A DNA stretch of 7,129 bases from MGNI01 sp964353875 (lineage in GTDB: Bacteria; Chloroflexota; Anaerolineae; Anaerolineales; E44-bin32). The stretch is from NCBI GenBank assembly GCA_964353875.1, contig CAYGXU010000145.1, forward strand, positions 1 through 7,129. Reading direction: 5' to 3'. Positions 6,359 through 7,129 of this stretch are shown in pieces (position 1 is the stretch's first letter; each line of letters begins with the position of its first letter). The notes beneath the pieces are model-generated. The model saw only the letters and a program-made list of their open reading frames with translations. It had not been told where the DNA came from and searched no databases. Position numbers and translations under genes: made by a program.

Positions 6359-6816
6359 AAACAATTCTCTGTCCCACACGTGGTGGTGAAGCAAGTTATC
6401 CCAATCAAGATCGCGCAATTAAACTTGCGAAGGAGAAAAAGGCAAAACTTCTATTTCTCTATGTCACCGATGTCAACTTCCTCGGGCATCTTGCCTCCCC
6501 CATCCTGGTGGATGTGGAAACAGAATTGGACCACATGGGCGAATTTGTTTTGGCGATGGCTCAGGAACGAGCCGAACAGGCCGGCGTAAAAGCAGAGACT
6601 ATCGTCAAACATGGCAGCTTTAAATTGGCTCTTCAGGAAGCAATTAAAGAACACAAAACGTATTGGCTGGTTTTGGGAAGCCCTGCTGGCGAGACAGCCA
6701 TCACAACTCAATCCTTTCTACAAGACATGATCCGATCCCTTATTCGAGAAACGGGCGTCAAGATATTGGTTGTACATCAAGGTGAAATTATCGGCGAATA
6801 TATGTCTGATGGATAG
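6355..6816 (+). CDS. UspA-family (universal stress) protein
   Basis: The protein has 153 residues, the length of a single-domain Usp. The N-terminal strand and loop K2-T-I-L-C-P-T-R-G-G, K31-L-L-F-L-Y-V-T-D-V, and the last strands L105-V-L-G-S-P-A-G and V135-K-I-L-V-V-H match the Rossmann-like Usp fold, a cytoplasmic, usually dimeric domain. ATP-binding members carry G-x-x-G, then nine residues, then G-S/T. Here G108-S-P-A-G-E-T-A is followed by T117-Q-S-F with no G-S/T, so nucleotide binding is doubtful. It uses a GTG start 22 nt after the permease stop, and the pair is probably cotranscribed up to the terminator that overlaps its stop. Usp proteins can regulate neighbouring transporters (TeaD beside the TeaABC TRAP transporter is a described case). 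A similar role for the upstream permease is my inference. Confidence 0.87.
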   Translation: MKTILCPTRGGEASYPNQDRAIKLAKEKKAKLLFLYVTDVNFLGHLASPILVDVETELDHMGEFVLAMAQERAEQAGVKAETIVKHGSFKLALQEAIKEHKTYWLVLGSPAGETAITTQSFLQDMIRSLIRETGVKILVVHQGEIIGEYMSDG

Positions 6817-6852
6817 TATTGCCAAATGGCTTCTTAACTATCATCTTTTTTT
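6808..6852 (+). terminator. Likely intrinsic terminator of the permease-uspA unit
   Basis: GATGGATAGT at 6808-6817 pairs with ACTATCATC at 6837-6845 over nine base pairs with one bulged G (6812). The 19-nt loop contains a small GCC/GGC stem (6821-6830). Seven T residues follow at once (6846-6852). The left arm includes the uspA stop codon TAG (6814-6816), so a ribosome finishing uspA would cover it. The stem is AT-rich, and its strength was not computed. Confidence 0.6.
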
Positions 6853-6862
6853 GAGTTCTAAT
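6834..6862 (+). promoter_or_regulatory. Possible promoter of the peroxiredoxin gene
   Basis: TTAACT at 6834-6839 (four of six bases of TTGACA) and TCTAAT at 6857-6862 (five of six of TATAAT) are 17 nt apart, the ideal sigma-70 spacing. Transcription would start near 6869, about 70 nt before the peroxiredoxin ATG. The elements overlap the terminator hairpin and T-run. AT-rich sequence yields such matches by chance, and the host sigma factor preference is unknown. Confidence 0.3.
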
Positions 6863-6925
6863 GCTACTCATCACCAATGGAATGATTATTTTACAGTGGC
6901 AATAACCCTTGAAAATCCAATCATA

Positions 6926-6930
6926 GGAGA
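6926..6930 (+). promoter_or_regulatory. Ribosome binding site deciding the peroxiredoxin start
   Basis: GGAGA lies 8 nt before the ATG at 6939. An earlier ATG at 6932, only 1 nt after it, is in another frame that stops at 6971-6973, so 6939 is the start. Confidence 0.7.
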
Positions 6931-6938
6931 GATGCTCA

Positions 6939-7129
6939 ATGCAACTAGCAAAAGTCGGCGAAATGGCGCCTGATTTTGAAGCCGAGAGCGATCTCGGTGA
7001 AACTGTGCGCTTATCTAATCTGCGAGGTAAACGGATTATACTTTACTTCTATCCCAAGGCTGATACCCCGGGCTGCACCGCGGAAGCCTGCAACTTTCGT
7101 GATGATTACAGCGCCTATCAGAAAAAGGA
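6939..7129 (+). CDS. bcp: Peroxiredoxin of the Bcp/PrxQ type (3' truncated by the window)
   Basis: The first 63 residues are present. V6-G-E-M-A-P-D-F is the usual opening of AhpC/TSA-family thiol peroxidases, and Y39-P-K-A-D-T-P-G-C-T-A-E-A-C-N-F-R-D is the Bcp/PrxQ active-site loop. C46 is the peroxidatic cysteine and C51, five residues later, the resolving cysteine, so an atypical two-Cys enzyme with an intramolecular disulfide is expected. It reduces hydrogen peroxide and organic hydroperoxides in the cytoplasm, with thioredoxin as the usual reductant in this family. The ATG at 6939 has GGAGA 8 nt upstream. It follows the uspA terminator and probably has its own promoter, so its closeness to a stress protein need not mean shared transcription. 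Confidence 0.93.
   Translation, partial: MQLAKVGEMAPDFEAESDLGETVRLSNLRGKRIILYFYPKADTPGCTAEACNFRDDYSAYQKK

Noticed and set aside
6770..6973. Plus-strand open frame bridging the end of uspA and the start of the peroxiredoxin gene
   Set aside because: It overlaps two real genes in another frame and crosses the terminator. There is no domain and no convincing start.

Overview
The window looks like ordinary bacterial chromosome, with all recognisable genes on the + strand. Protein-level style suggests Chloroflexota, probably Anaerolineae or a relative. The supporting signs are a bacterial MoeA with the T-V-D-G-Y-A-V-R and A-G-S-S motif variants, a tandem MoeA carrying a periplasmic-binding-protein-like tail, and an SLC13-type permease with a secreted beta-sandwich domain at its N-terminus. 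This placement is inferred from family resemblance; no rRNA or other marker gene is present.

Region 1 (1-4303) is a tight cluster: the C-terminus of an unrecognised gene, a UbiA-like membrane prenyltransferase homologue, moeA, and a moeA-PBP fusion. The joins are an ATGA stop/start overlap, a 2-nt gap and a 6-nt gap, so the four are probably one transcript. The two MoeA proteins would act at the last step of molybdenum/tungsten cofactor synthesis, inserting the metal into adenylylated molybdopterin. Keeping two distinct MoeA paralogues side by side fits a division of labour (for example Mo versus W, or insertion versus sensing), but the sequence does not prove it.

Region 2 (4304-4613) is about 310 nt without a gene. 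It holds a bulged hairpin and a few short repeats, and presumably the promoter of the next unit, but no convincing -35/-10 pair was found.

Region 3 (4614-6852) is a two-gene unit: a permease of the ArsB/NhaD/SLC13 (ion transporter) superfamily with an N-terminal exported carboxypeptidase-regulatory-like domain, then a UspA-family protein 22 nt downstream. The uspA start is a GTG overlapping a dead ATG-TGA start-stop pair. A bulged stem followed by seven T residues overlaps the uspA stop codon and looks like an intrinsic terminator.

Region 4 (6853-7129) has a short leader and the first 63 codons of a Bcp/PrxQ-type peroxiredoxin, cut by the window edge.

No tRNA, rRNA, CRISPR array, insertion sequence or phage gene was seen. 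The most unusual points are the UbiA homologue, where each Asp-rich motif has lost an aspartate, the diverged active-site loops of the second MoeA together with its PBP tail, and the start-stop arrangement at uspA.
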